Shown here piece after piece: positions 51,426 to 59,742 of a DNA stretch of 64,000 bases. Position numbers and translations under genes: made by a program. Under the pieces are notes generated by a model, which had not been told where the DNA came from, did no database searches, and was given only the letters and a program-made list of their open reading frames with translations. The stretch comes from Comamonas halotolerans (GTDB lineage Bacteria > Pseudomonadota > Gammaproteobacteria > Burkholderiales > Burkholderiaceae_C), in NCBI RefSeq assembly GCF_030162935.1, contig NZ_JASAUZ010000012.1:62001-126000 (forward strand), read 5' to 3'. Within the stretch, counting starts at the first letter, position 1, and each line of letters begins with the position of its first letter.

Positions 51426-51465
51426 AAAGCCGCAGGCAGCATTTCCCTGCGGCTTTGTTGTTCTT
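51426..51465 (+). terminator. Terminator after gatB
   Basis: An 11-bp perfect stem AAAGCCGCAGG (51426-51436) pairs with 51446-51456 and is followed by GTTGTTCTT. It would end gatCAB transcription. Confidence 0.75.
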
Positions 51466-52327
51466 ACCCTTTGCGCGTGATGCTGGTTTGCAGTCTGCGC
51501 CTCTGTGCACTGAGATTTGCTATGAAAATTTCTGCACTCTTCGCGAATGCTCCCCCCATCGAATCCGAAAGAGAGCGCAACCTCTTCATCAAATTTTTTG
51601 CCGGCTACTTCTTTAACGAAATTCACACCAGGCGACTCCAAGCGCATTGCCCTGTTTAACTGCTATGTCCAAAAGGCCTCGGGTCACAATGAAGAAGCTG
51701 CAGAGCCACCGGAGGCCAAGGGGGCCAGCGCCGCCAAGCGCTGCCTTCACCAGCTTGCCGTATCGGCAGGATCTTGCTGTCATGTGTGATTGATCATAAG
51801 TGCGCCATTACATGGAATCACGGTTGATGTTGTGTGAGCAGCTCTCGCAATCGCGCATAAGTCAGCATACTTTTTGCCTTCTGCTTAAGAAGGAAAATTT
51901 TGTTGGTATCAGCCCTTATGCTGGACTAGAAAAATATTTCTATTAACTTTCTAACGACTGCTGCGAAGCGTCAGAAAAAATTGGACAAATAGCCAACCTG
52001 CCATCCCCCCCAAAAGCCCAATTCCTTATTTCAAAAAACCAGACAGCAGAGTCTCTGCCTCTCTTCCATTTTTAATTATCAAATTCAGACCAACTCAATG
52101 TAGCGACCAAGTGCAGTAAAAATTCAAACAAAAAAACTCATAACAATACAGAACTTATACGAAAATTATAAAACCACATACCGAAGAATTGATTTTTTAT
52201 ATTCTACATATCAAATAACAGCTTTTCATTTTTCGATTGAAAAAAAGCTTTGAAACTCGTAAAAACGCTAAGAAACAAACTGTGTGCCGCCTACCTATGA
52301 TACGAAAAACATTCTGAGGATGCTGCA
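51466..52327. other. Long AT-rich gene-poor gap
   Basis: About 860 bases with no gene I can support. The first 320 bases have ordinary composition and hold only a 45-codon frame (51522-51659, MKISALFANAPPIE...) without a recognised family. From about 51780 to 52320 the sequence becomes markedly AT-rich, with runs of A and T and an imperfect inverted repeat near 52218-52251. The composition differs from the rest of the window and may mark acquired DNA or a large regulatory region. Confidence 0.55.
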
Positions 52328-52330
52328 GTG

Positions 52331-52978
52331 ATGCAAACGAAATGGTTGTACATAGTTCATTGGGTGCGTGTTTATTACGGTATTTATTTACTGTATTCTG
52401 GAGTGCGTTATGCATTGACGGGTTTTGTGCCAGAGATTCCTGGGGTAGGCGGCCAGTGGGTGCAGGCGAATGCGGATATTTATATTTACCAGTTCGTTAA
52501 ATACCTAGAAATTGTGGCGGGCGTCATGATTTTGACCAACCGCTTTCCACTGCTGGGTTTGATTTTGGAGATGCCCACCACGGTCAATGTGTTCTGGCTC
52601 AATACCTTCATTGTGGCCACGCCGCGCCAGTTGTTTACGGGGCCGCATGAGTTGGTGATGAATGGCTTTTTGCTGCTGGCGTATTCCGGCTGGATTTACG
52701 CTGCCGTCAAGCCCAAGCTGCAACCGCTGTGGTTGTGGGATCACCGTTATGCCTACCAAGCACAGGGTGCATCGCCCCCGGAGCAAAAAACCACTGGCGG
52801 CAACAAGAAGTTTGCTGTGATGGTGTGCGTGGCACTGACCGCAGTGCTGTTCATTGGCTCCACAGGCTTGTTCTATGCCGAGTACCGCCCCATCCGCAAC
52901 CGCGATTTGACGGCATATGTGGGCGCTTGGATATGGATGCTGTACCTGATCTGGAAAGATAAAACCACCAAGGTTTAA
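52331..52978 (+). CDS. Predicted polytopic membrane protein, DoxX-like
   Basis: A 215-residue membrane protein. Four or more hydrophobic helices are visible: about residues 10-28, 52-78, 105-122 and 155-178, with another near the C-terminus. The first half, with GIYLLYSGVRY and YIYQFVKYLEIVAGVMILTNRFPLLGLIL, resembles DoxX-like proteins, but the match is not firm and no function is claimed. The ATG at 52331 directly follows an in-frame GTG; GAGGA lies upstream. A terminator follows, so the gene appears to stand alone. Confidence 0.65.
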   Translation: MQTKWLYIVHWVRVYYGIYLLYSGVRYALTGFVPEIPGVGGQWVQANADIYIYQFVKYLEIVAGVMILTNRFPLLGLILEMPTTVNVFWLNTFIVATPRQLFTGPHELVMNGFLLLAYSGWIYAAVKPKLQPLWLWDHRYAYQAQGASPPEQKTTGGNKKFAVMVCVALTAVLFIGSTGLFYAEYRPIRNRDLTAYVGAWIWMLYLIWKDKTTKV

Positions 52979-53003
52979 AGCTTCGGCAGCAGGCTGTCAT
53001 CCG

Positions 53004-53040
53004 AGGGGCTCGAGGCAATCTTGAGCCCCTTTGCTGTTTG
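53004..53040 (+). terminator. Terminator after the DoxX-like gene
   Basis: An 8-bp stem AGGGGCTC (53004-53011) pairs with 53023-53030 and extends by three more pairs inside. The following TTGCTGTTTG is a modest T tract. Confidence 0.65.
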
Positions 53041-53210
53041 TTCCAGCGGGCGACGCATGATGTTTGGCGTCAAGGAGGAGAAGAGCCTTTCGTGCCAAAG
53101 GCTGTGTGCAGGTCCTTTGCAAATGCGGCAGCAGTGCTGAGGTGCACAACTTTGTCTCCACAATGCATCAGAAAAACCTTGCAGCGTGCCCATGCTGCAC
53201 ACTCCTGCGC

Positions 53211-54266
53211 ATGGATTCTCTGACACAAGCTGTGCTGGGTGCCTGCGTGACGGTCGCTGTCATGGGCAGGCGTACTTCCTTTGCCAAAGCTGCACTGATT
53301 GGTGCCGCGGCAGGCACGTTGCCAGATCTTGATGTGGTGATCGACCATGGCGACGATTTGCTCAACATGGTGCGCCACCGGGCGGAGTCGCATTCGCTGC
53401 TGTTTCTGGCACTGCTCTCACCGCTGTTCGGCTGGCTGACAAACTGGTGGCTGCAACGCAAAGCCCCATCCGGAGAGTCCAGCCATACACGGTGGTGGAC
53501 GCTGGCATGGTTGCTGACCTTGATCACGCATGTGGGCATTGATGCCATGACCAGCTATGGCACGCAGTTCATGCAGCCGTTCACCGACGATGCTTATGCG
53601 GTGGGCAGCATGTTCATCATTGATCCGCTGTACACACTGCCGCTGATCGTGGGGCTGGTGTGGTCAGGACTGCGTGCGCGCAAGGGGCATGCGTGGCAGG
53701 CACCAAATGCGTTGGCGTTGACCTTCAGTTGCATGTATTTGCTGTGGAGCGTGGGCGCACAGCACCAGGTGCGCAACGTGGCCCGGCTGGCACTTGCCGC
53801 ACAGGGAGTACAGCACGTGCCAGACGACCAGTTGTTCGTTTATGCCACGCCATTCAACACCGTGCTGTGGCGGGTGCTGGCGATCACGCCCACGCACAGC
53901 TACGAGGGCTTTTACAGCCTGTTGAACCAGAGCCGGTACCTCTCCCTGACCGCCACAGAACGCGGTAGCGAGCACCTGCAGCGCTGGGGCAATATACCTG
54001 CGGTACAGGCCATGCAGCGCTTCACCCAGGGCCCCATCCGCATGGAACTTCGCGACGGCCGCGTGCTGCTGACGGACCTACGCATGGGTCAGGAGCCGCA
54101 CTACAGCTTTGTCTTCGACCTGGGCACGCCCGCGCAGCTGGATGCCGGCCAGACACAACCGCACAAGGTCAGCGACGTGCTGTCGTCAAGCTTCAGCCTG
54201 CCCTCTCTGATAGACGGCATCCTCGGCCGCGATCTGCATGTACCTGCCGCGGCGGCAGCACCCTGA
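53211..54266 (+). CDS. DUF457-type membrane-bound metal-dependent hydrolase family protein
   Basis: A 351-residue protein of the YdjM/DUF457 group. The family metal-ligand residues are visible in LPDLDVVIDHGDD, RHRAESHSLLF and LITHVGIDAMTSYGTQFMQPF. Four hydrophobic segments lie in the first 210 residues; the last 140 residues are soluble. Enzyme activity has not been shown for most members; E. coli YdjM is SOS-controlled. The frame is open upstream to 53064 but the ATG at 53211 gives the family start MDSLTQAVLG. Confidence 0.82.
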   Translation: MDSLTQAVLGACVTVAVMGRRTSFAKAALIGAAAGTLPDLDVVIDHGDDLLNMVRHRAESHSLLFLALLSPLFGWLTNWWLQRKAPSGESSHTRWWTLAWLLTLITHVGIDAMTSYGTQFMQPFTDDAYAVGSMFIIDPLYTLPLIVGLVWSGLRARKGHAWQAPNALALTFSCMYLLWSVGAQHQVRNVARLALAAQGVQHVPDDQLFVYATPFNTVLWRVLAITPTHSYEGFYSLLNQSRYLSLTATERGSEHLQRWGNIPAVQAMQRFTQGPIRMELRDGRVLLTDLRMGQEPHYSFVFDLGTPAQLDAGQTQPHKVSDVLSSSFSLPSLIDGILGRDLHVPAAAAAP

Positions 54267-54768
54267 GCGCAAGCCTCCGGCATGCCAAAAGTTTTCTAAA
54301 AGAGAGCGCCTAGCATTTGCTGCGCAAGCGCTACCAGCCCATTTCATTAGAAACCTTCAATTACCCGGCGAACACTCCACATCCGCCATCCTGTGTAGTG
54401 TGCCTTCGCGCCCCAACACGTGCACGGGCCATGGCACGCACGCCGTCTGCTTTCCTTCGCACTTTCAGCTACCTGTTTGACCGCAGCGACACAGAAACCA
54501 AGGGAGTTCAACCTGACAGCCCGTCGCAAGCGGCGTCTTTTCTTTGCACGGTTTCTTGTGAAAAAGCAAAAGAAATCGGATTGCCACCGGTCGACTACCG
54601 TCCCTTGCCAATAATTTCCGGACAGTGCCAATAAATCAAAAGCCCAAGCTACCAGTCCCCCACTCCAGCAGGCAACAAACCTAATTGCATCCCTTCACCG
54701 CACCAGCCCTGCCACAAGGCGCAAGGCATACTTCCTCATCCCAACGCCATCCACAGCCTCCCTCTCGC
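54267..54768. other. Intergenic region without a supported gene
   Basis: About 500 bases. A 67-codon frame from the ATG near 54432 (MARTPSAFLR) and its extension have no family resemblance and no good ribosome site. I see no clear promoter or terminator. Confidence 0.5.
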
Positions 54769-55597
54769 ATGTCCGCCGCCTCTGCCGACCGCCCACCTGT
54801 CAGCGCCAGCACACTGGCATCTTTCAACGCGCTGGACCATTTCCTCATGTACCCACCCTGTCACTGGCAACCGCGCGGTCTACAACGGGCAGGGCTAGAG
54901 TTTCTGTGGTTCGGCATCAAGGAGGCGCGCAGCTGCCTGTTCGTGGGCCTGTTCTTCCTGGCCGTTTTTGTCGTACCGCGCACTGGTGTGCTGGGACTAC
55001 CGCGCTACGACGTACTGCTGCTGGCGGCCCTGACCATCCAGATCGCCATGGTGGCAGCCAAGCTGGAGACCTGGGATGAACTCAAGGCCATCTCCCTGTT
55101 CCACCTGGTGGGCTTTGCAGCTGTGGGGCGTCCCGCTGTTTTCAGGCTTCATGTACGCGGCAGTGGGCAGCTACATCATTCAGGCCTGGCGTTTGTTTGA
55201 CCTGCGCATCCGTCACCATCCACCACACTGGATGGCGGCGCTGATTGCAATGCTGATCTACGCCAACTTTTTCGCTCACCATTTCATCGGTGATTACCGC
55301 TGGTACCTGGCTGCCTGCGCCCTCGGCCTTTACGCACGCACTAGCGTAGTCTTCCGTCCTCTGGACCGTGATCGCCAGATGCCGCTGCTGCTGGCCTTTG
55401 TGCTTATCGGCTTCTTTATCTGGCTGGCCGAGAACATCTCCACTTTCGCCGGGGTCTGGAGCTACCCCAACCAGCTCGGTGCCTGGTCGGCCGTGCACGT
55501 GGGCAAGTGGAGTTCATGGTCCATGCTTGTGATCATGACTTTCACCATCGTGGCCAACCTTAAGCACATCAAAGCAAAGATCCATGTACCTAGTTAA
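54769..55597 (+). pseudogene. DUF817 family membrane protein, broken by frameshift
   Basis: Two overlapping frames together encode one DUF817-type protein. The first (from the ATG at 54769) reads through KLETWDELKAISLFHLVGFA and then loses similarity, stopping at 55200. The second frame takes over at about 55124 with WGVPLFSGFMYAAVGSYIIQAWRLFD and runs to 55597, ending NLKHIKAKIHVPS. The joined length is about 272 residues. From memory of the family, a stretch of about 20-25 residues expected between GFA and GVPLF is missing, so the lesion looks like a small deletion that also shifts the frame. A sequencing error cannot be excluded. Confidence 0.75.
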
Positions 55598-55666
55598 AGT
55601 AAGCCTCTAACCACCCACCTCCCCGAACATCTACACTGTCCACCACAAGCATAGAAATCCCCGAAT

Positions 55667-56524
55667 ATGTTCAAAAAAGCGTGGGAAGAGATTCATCTGC
55701 TGGAGCTGATCGCCGTCTTTTTGCTGGTGTGTACCGTCTGGTTCTACGGCAAGGCCTATTTGAACTTTGAAGCCAACTACAGCACCTGGCTGAGCGCTGC
55801 CAACAACGGCGAAGGCATGAGCCGTGCCGAAGCGCTGGGTCTTTCAGGTGACTTTTTGGGCGGTGTGCTCAACCCGATCCTGAGCTTTTTCTCGTTTCTG
55901 GCCTTGCTGTTCACCTTGCGCCTGCAGCGGCGTGAACTGAATGCCACCATGGATGAATTGAAAAAGTCCACTCTGGCCGCCGAGGCCAACGTGCGCCTGT
56001 TTACCGAGCAGATTCGTTCGCAGCGGCTGGACGCTTTCGAGAACACGTTTTTCTCCCTGCTCAAGCTGCACAACAGCACATTCGAGACCATCAACGAGCC
56101 ATTGTCTGCCGAAGGCGATCTGCCTGCGGGCAGCATCTTGCAACGTCTGATGGCTCAGGCGCGCAGCGAGGACTCTCTGGTTGCCGCACGCGGCGTGCTG
56201 ATGGCCGACCACAGCGAGATTGATCACTTCATCTCCATCTTGTTCGAGATGCTGAAGTTCATCGACCAGAAATACCCGGAAGACTCGCACAGTGACCGCA
56301 TGTTCTACGCGAACATCCTCAAAGCCATCATCAATCAGGATGCATTTGAGGCGGTAGCCATGTACGCCGCAACACACGATGCACGAGACCCGTTTTTCGA
56401 GTTCAAGCAGTTGATCGAGAAGTACGAGCTGCTGCAAGAGCTGGATCTGGGCGCAGCCAAGCATAAAAAGTTTGTGGCGGGTTATGCGCAGTTTTTCCCG
56501 CAGTTGCACCCCGCATCGAGTTGA
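55667..56524 (+). CDS. Putative phage abortive infection protein (putAbiC-like)
   Basis: A 285-residue membrane-anchored protein. Two hydrophobic segments (about residues 12-31 and 63-85) flank a short loop; GDFLGGVLNPILSFFSF leads into the second. A predicted coiled coil (about 86-118) follows, then the motif FENTFFSLLKLHN at 124-136, YANILKA at 214-220 and LIEKYELL at 249-256. This layout matches the putAbiC family as I know it, a group linked to abortive phage infection by homology. No partner gene is obvious. The start ATG at 55667 has a weak ribosome site. Neighbours are a broken DUF817 gene and pdxY. Confidence 0.65.
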   Translation: MFKKAWEEIHLLELIAVFLLVCTVWFYGKAYLNFEANYSTWLSAANNGEGMSRAEALGLSGDFLGGVLNPILSFFSFLALLFTLRLQRRELNATMDELKKSTLAAEANVRLFTEQIRSQRLDAFENTFFSLLKLHNSTFETINEPLSAEGDLPAGSILQRLMAQARSEDSLVAARGVLMADHSEIDHFISILFEMLKFIDQKYPEDSHSDRMFYANILKAIINQDAFEAVAMYAATHDARDPFFEFKQLIEKYELLQELDLGAAKHKKFVAGYAQFFPQLHPASS

Positions 56525-56806
56525 CTGCAAAAAAATCAGTTTTTTGCACGCGCTTCCATGCGGCTCTTGCGCAACCTCGTCGCTTGCCACATGCGCGAGT
56601 GTTGACGCGAGAAAACTTCATACAAGCACCACGCCAGATGCTGGCGCCGCATTGCAGCAATGGTGACTGCAAATACATGTGGTGAGGCGCCCCTTTTTTG
56701 TCACAGCAAGCGTGTTCGCTTTTGCGCACAGCAATGCGCAGCCTGTGGCACAGCGCTACCATCGCTGACTTCGCGTTTGATCGCCATCACGCAATGGCCT
56801 GCAGCT

Positions 56807-57670
56807 ATGAACATTCTCTCCATCCAGTCCCACGTCTCTTACGGCCACGTCGGTAACTCTGCGGCGGTGTTCCCGCTGCAACGACTGGGACATGAGGTCT
56901 GGCCTGTGTACACCGTCAATTACTCCAACCACACGGGATACGGCCAGTGGGGCGGATCGCCCATTCCTGCCGGTGAGGTGGCTGCCATCATTGATGCCAT
57001 GGAGCAGCGCGGCGCACTGGCACAGGTGGATGTAGTGCTCAGCGGATACCAGGGTGGGGCAGACATTGCCGATGCCATCCTGTCCACCGTGGCCCGTGTG
57101 AAAGCGCTGAACCCTCAGGCCACTTACACCTGCGATCCAGTCATGGGCAACGCCAAGTCTGGTTGTTTCGTGAATCCGGCCATTCCGGTGCTGCTGCGCG
57201 AGCGTGTGGTGCCTGCGGCCGACCTGGTGACCCCCAACCAGTTCGAGCTGGGCTATCTGGCAGGTATGACGGTCAACACCCTGCACGAAACACTGGCAGC
57301 AGTGGATGCCGTGATGCACATGGGCCCACGTGCCGTGCTGGTGACCAGCGTGCACCGCCCGGATGCGACACCAGGCACCATTGAAATGCTGGCTGCCGAC
57401 GCCACTGGCGCATGGCTGGTAGCCACACCTCATCTGCCCTTCAAGGCGAATGGCTCGGGCGACGTGACAGCGGCGCTGTTTACCGCCCACTACAGTCAGC
57501 ACTTCGGTGCCGGCGGCTCTGCCCGGCTGGCGCTGGAGCGCGCCACCGCCAGCATGTTCGAACTGCTGCAGCGCACCCACACTTCAGGGCAACGCGAGTT
57601 GCAACTGGTACAGGCCCAGGAAAGCTATGTGCAGCCAGTGGTGCAGTTTGTGGCCCAGCAGATCCGGTGA
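56807..57670 (+). CDS. pdxY: Pyridoxal kinase
   Basis: Phosphorylates pyridoxal in the vitamin B6 salvage pathway. The 287 residues begin MNILSIQSHVSYGHVGNSAAVFPLQRLG, the diagnostic PdxY/PdxK start. DPVMGN lies in the middle and the catalytic GxGD is in FKANGSGDVTAALF. The frame is open upstream to 56660, but the ATG at 56807 gives the family start. The gene stands alone, about 280 bases after the putAbiC-like gene. Confidence 0.96.
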   Translation: MNILSIQSHVSYGHVGNSAAVFPLQRLGHEVWPVYTVNYSNHTGYGQWGGSPIPAGEVAAIIDAMEQRGALAQVDVVLSGYQGGADIADAILSTVARVKALNPQATYTCDPVMGNAKSGCFVNPAIPVLLRERVVPAADLVTPNQFELGYLAGMTVNTLHETLAAVDAVMHMGPRAVLVTSVHRPDATPGTIEMLAADATGAWLVATPHLPFKANGSGDVTAALFTAHYSQHFGAGGSARLALERATASMFELLQRTHTSGQRELQLVQAQESYVQPVVQFVAQQIR

Positions 57671-57929
57671 TTGGCCTACACACCGCGAGCTGGTTGCTGC
57701 AAATGCCCTCGCACTGAAAACATTTTCTAAGCGGCGTTGCCGTTGAATGGATGCGTTTGCGTGCACTTCCTGCCAACAGCAGTCTGTACACCTCTTGCAT
57801 GGCAAACGTATCAAATCATCTGCAGATGTAAATAAGTACGACAGTCACATTGGCTTCCTAGAATCCTGCGCGTTGCCCGGACCTTAGTCCAAGATTCGGG
57901 CCTGTTAAACGGTTCACGCAAGGAGACAC

Positions 57930-58928
57930 ATGCCGTTGTTACGCAAAATCGAAGACGTCTTTGTTCAACTGGTTCGCATCGTATTGCTGGCTTTTTCAGT
58001 ATTGGTACTGGTGGCAATGGGCTCCTACCTCTGGGACAAGACCATTGGTAAAAAGGAGGATGGAACTTCCAGCTCTGTCTCCTGGGCAGACCTGAAGCCT
58101 GACATGAAGTACGTGGTTGAAGAGACGGGCCGGGACATGGGCATGAGCACGCCTGATATGGCACTGCAAGACAGCCTCACCAACCCTCAATTGCGTCCCG
58201 CCTTCAAGCAAGCCGACGCCCTGGTGCGCAGCTTTGTGGCACTCAAGCCTGAGCACCACGCTGAAATTGAGAAAAATAATGAGTCCAAAGGACTGGCCGA
58301 CCTGAATCCCCTGCTGGTAGGCGACAGCATTCCCAGCAAGGAACAGATTGAGGCGTATGTCAAAGAGCAAGAAGCCAAGGCAAAGGCTGAGGAAGAACGC
58401 CTGGAGCGCCTGCTGGGCATAAGCGACAGTGAAGAAGCTGCCGTTGAGGCCGGCACTGAAGCCGCTGTGGCCGCTGCAGAAGCCGCTGTGGCCGCTGCAG
58501 AAGCTGCCGCCTGCTGCAGCAGCGATGAAGCATATTGGACCGAGCCGGTGGACGTTGCCAAGGTGCTGCACGAGCGCGCCTCACAAGTGCAGTCTGAATA
58601 TGACGCCAAGGCCTATGAAACATTTGTGTTGGGCGCTCCCAAAGCCATTGAGTTGGTGCTCAGTGATGCCAAACTGGCTCCGAAGTTGCATGACCAAACC
58701 ATTTCTCGCCTGGTAGACATGGTGCTGACCAACTACTCCATCAGCTTCTCGCGTGCCGTGAGCGAGCAAGATGACTCCGAAAGCCTCTGGGACAGATTCT
58801 TCAACTCTCTGGAGTTGACATTGTGGAGCCTGATCATGAGCTTCTTGGTGATGGTGGTGTTCGTGGTGATGACCATTCGCATGGAACGCCATCTGCGCCG
58901 CATCAGCGAGCAAGGCAAGTCCTCGTAA
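57930..58928 (+). CDS. Membrane protein with internal Ala/Glu repeat, function unknown
   Basis: I do not recognise the family. The 332-residue protein has a transmembrane helix near each end (about residues 14-36 and 298-320) and a large polar middle part, which would be periplasmic or cytoplasmic as one domain. Residues 177-195 are a perfect repeat of EAAVAAA encoded by a 21-base unit. A Cys-Cys pair follows the repeat. The ATG at 57930 has a strong AAGGAGA site. No operon partner is visible. Confidence 0.75.
   Translation: MPLLRKIEDVFVQLVRIVLLAFSVLVLVAMGSYLWDKTIGKKEDGTSSSVSWADLKPDMKYVVEETGRDMGMSTPDMALQDSLTNPQLRPAFKQADALVRSFVALKPEHHAEIEKNNESKGLADLNPLLVGDSIPSKEQIEAYVKEQEAKAKAEEERLERLLGISDSEEAAVEAGTEAAVAAAEAAVAAAEAAACCSSDEAYWTEPVDVAKVLHERASQVQSEYDAKAYETFVLGAPKAIELVLSDAKLAPKLHDQTISRLVDMVLTNYSISFSRAVSEQDDSESLWDRFFNSLELTLWSLIMSFLVMVVFVVMTIRMERHLRRISEQGKSS
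58458..58517 (+). repeat. 21-bp tandem repeat inside the gene at 57930
   Basis: Two identical 21-base units, 58458-58478 and 58479-58499 (each GAAGCCGCTGTGGCCGCTGCA with one base per position conserved), are followed by a degenerate third copy. The unit is a multiple of three, so changes in copy number keep the reading frame. Confidence 0.85.
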
Positions 58929-59117
58929 ACCGCTCATGGTCGCCCGACGCAGCAATGCTCGGGTCATCCAGGCACCACGGCCGATGACCGCTTGCGGCGC
59001 TTCGGCCTTCTTTCTTTTCCTTAGCGTTGCTCGCCTACACACTGGTCACTTGACGAGCCTGTTCAATCGAAACTGCCAGCGCCACAATCACGTACATCAT
59101 CCAGATTGAAAGCTGCC

Positions 59118-59663
59118 ATGGAACTCACGCTGCTACGCGAACGGGACGCAACCCAACTGTGGACTTTTGAAAACCAGCATCGCGCCTACTTTGAAAATTG
59201 GATCAATGCGCGACCTGGTAGTTTCTATACACCAGAAGGCTTTGACCAAGCGCTGCAAACCGCTCTGCTTGAGCAAGCTGCTGGCCACGCTTTTCATTAT
59301 TTGATCTGGATGGGCGGAGAGTTGGTGGGCCGTATCAACCTGACTCAGGTGCGCCGCGACCATTTCTATAGTGCAACCCTTGGATACCGTATTGCTCCTA
59401 CCCATAGTGGCCAGGGGCTGGCTTCTGAAGCTGTGCGCCAGATCATGCAAAAGGCTTTTCAGATTCACGGCTTGCAACGCCTGGAGGCCACTGCGCGCCC
59501 GGAAAATCCGGCATCGATCCGCGTGTTGCTGAAAAATGGTTTTCACCAGTTCGGTCATTCACGCTGCAGTTTGCAACTGCATCGCCAATGGTTTGACTTG
59601 TTGTACTTTGAAGTACATGCGCAACCCAGCAGCCCGGAAAAGGCAGTAACAAACCGTCCATGA
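59118..59663 (+). CDS. GNAT family acetyltransferase (RimJ/RimL type)
   Basis: A 181-residue acetyltransferase of the ribosomal-protein N-acetyltransferase subgroup. The acetyl-CoA loop is HSGQGLASEAVRQIM, and LQRLEATARPENPASIRVLLKNGF is the typical C-terminal part. Its substrate is probably an N-terminal amine or an amino acid analogue, but this cannot be decided. The start ATG at 59118 (MELTLLRERDA) is preferred over a TTG at 59106. Confidence 0.9.
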   Translation: MELTLLRERDATQLWTFENQHRAYFENWINARPGSFYTPEGFDQALQTALLEQAAGHAFHYLIWMGGELVGRINLTQVRRDHFYSATLGYRIAPTHSGQGLASEAVRQIMQKAFQIHGLQRLEATARPENPASIRVLLKNGFHQFGHSRCSLQLHRQWFDLLYFEVHAQPSSPEKAVTNRP

Positions 59664-59702
59664 AAAAGGAGCATCTTGCAGCTAACGCTGCAAGATGCTC
59701 CT
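59663..59702 (-). terminator. Terminator between GNAT and OPT genes
   Basis: A 14-bp perfect stem (59668-59681 with 59688-59701) has a six-base loop. On the minus strand it is followed by five T, so it ends the OPT gene transcript; its strength probably also stops the GNAT transcript. Confidence 0.8.
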
Positions 59703-59742
59703 CAAATAGGCTAGCAGGCATCCTACCTGCCAAAGCAGGTAC

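Noticed and set aside
50135..51442. 435-codon minus-strand open frame opposite gatB
   Set aside because: Shadow of gatB; gatB has full family similarity and the opposite frame has none.
52197..52415. 72-codon minus-strand frame in the AT-rich gap
   Set aside because: It overlaps the start of the DoxX-like gene, has no ribosome site that stands out and no family resemblance.
54317..54634. 105-codon plus-strand frame between the DUF457 and DUF817 genes
   Set aside because: Composition looks non-coding and no domain or signal sequence is visible.
58458..58517. Tandem repeat considered as a CRISPR-like array
   Set aside because: Units are directly adjacent, in frame and without spacers; it is a coding repeat.
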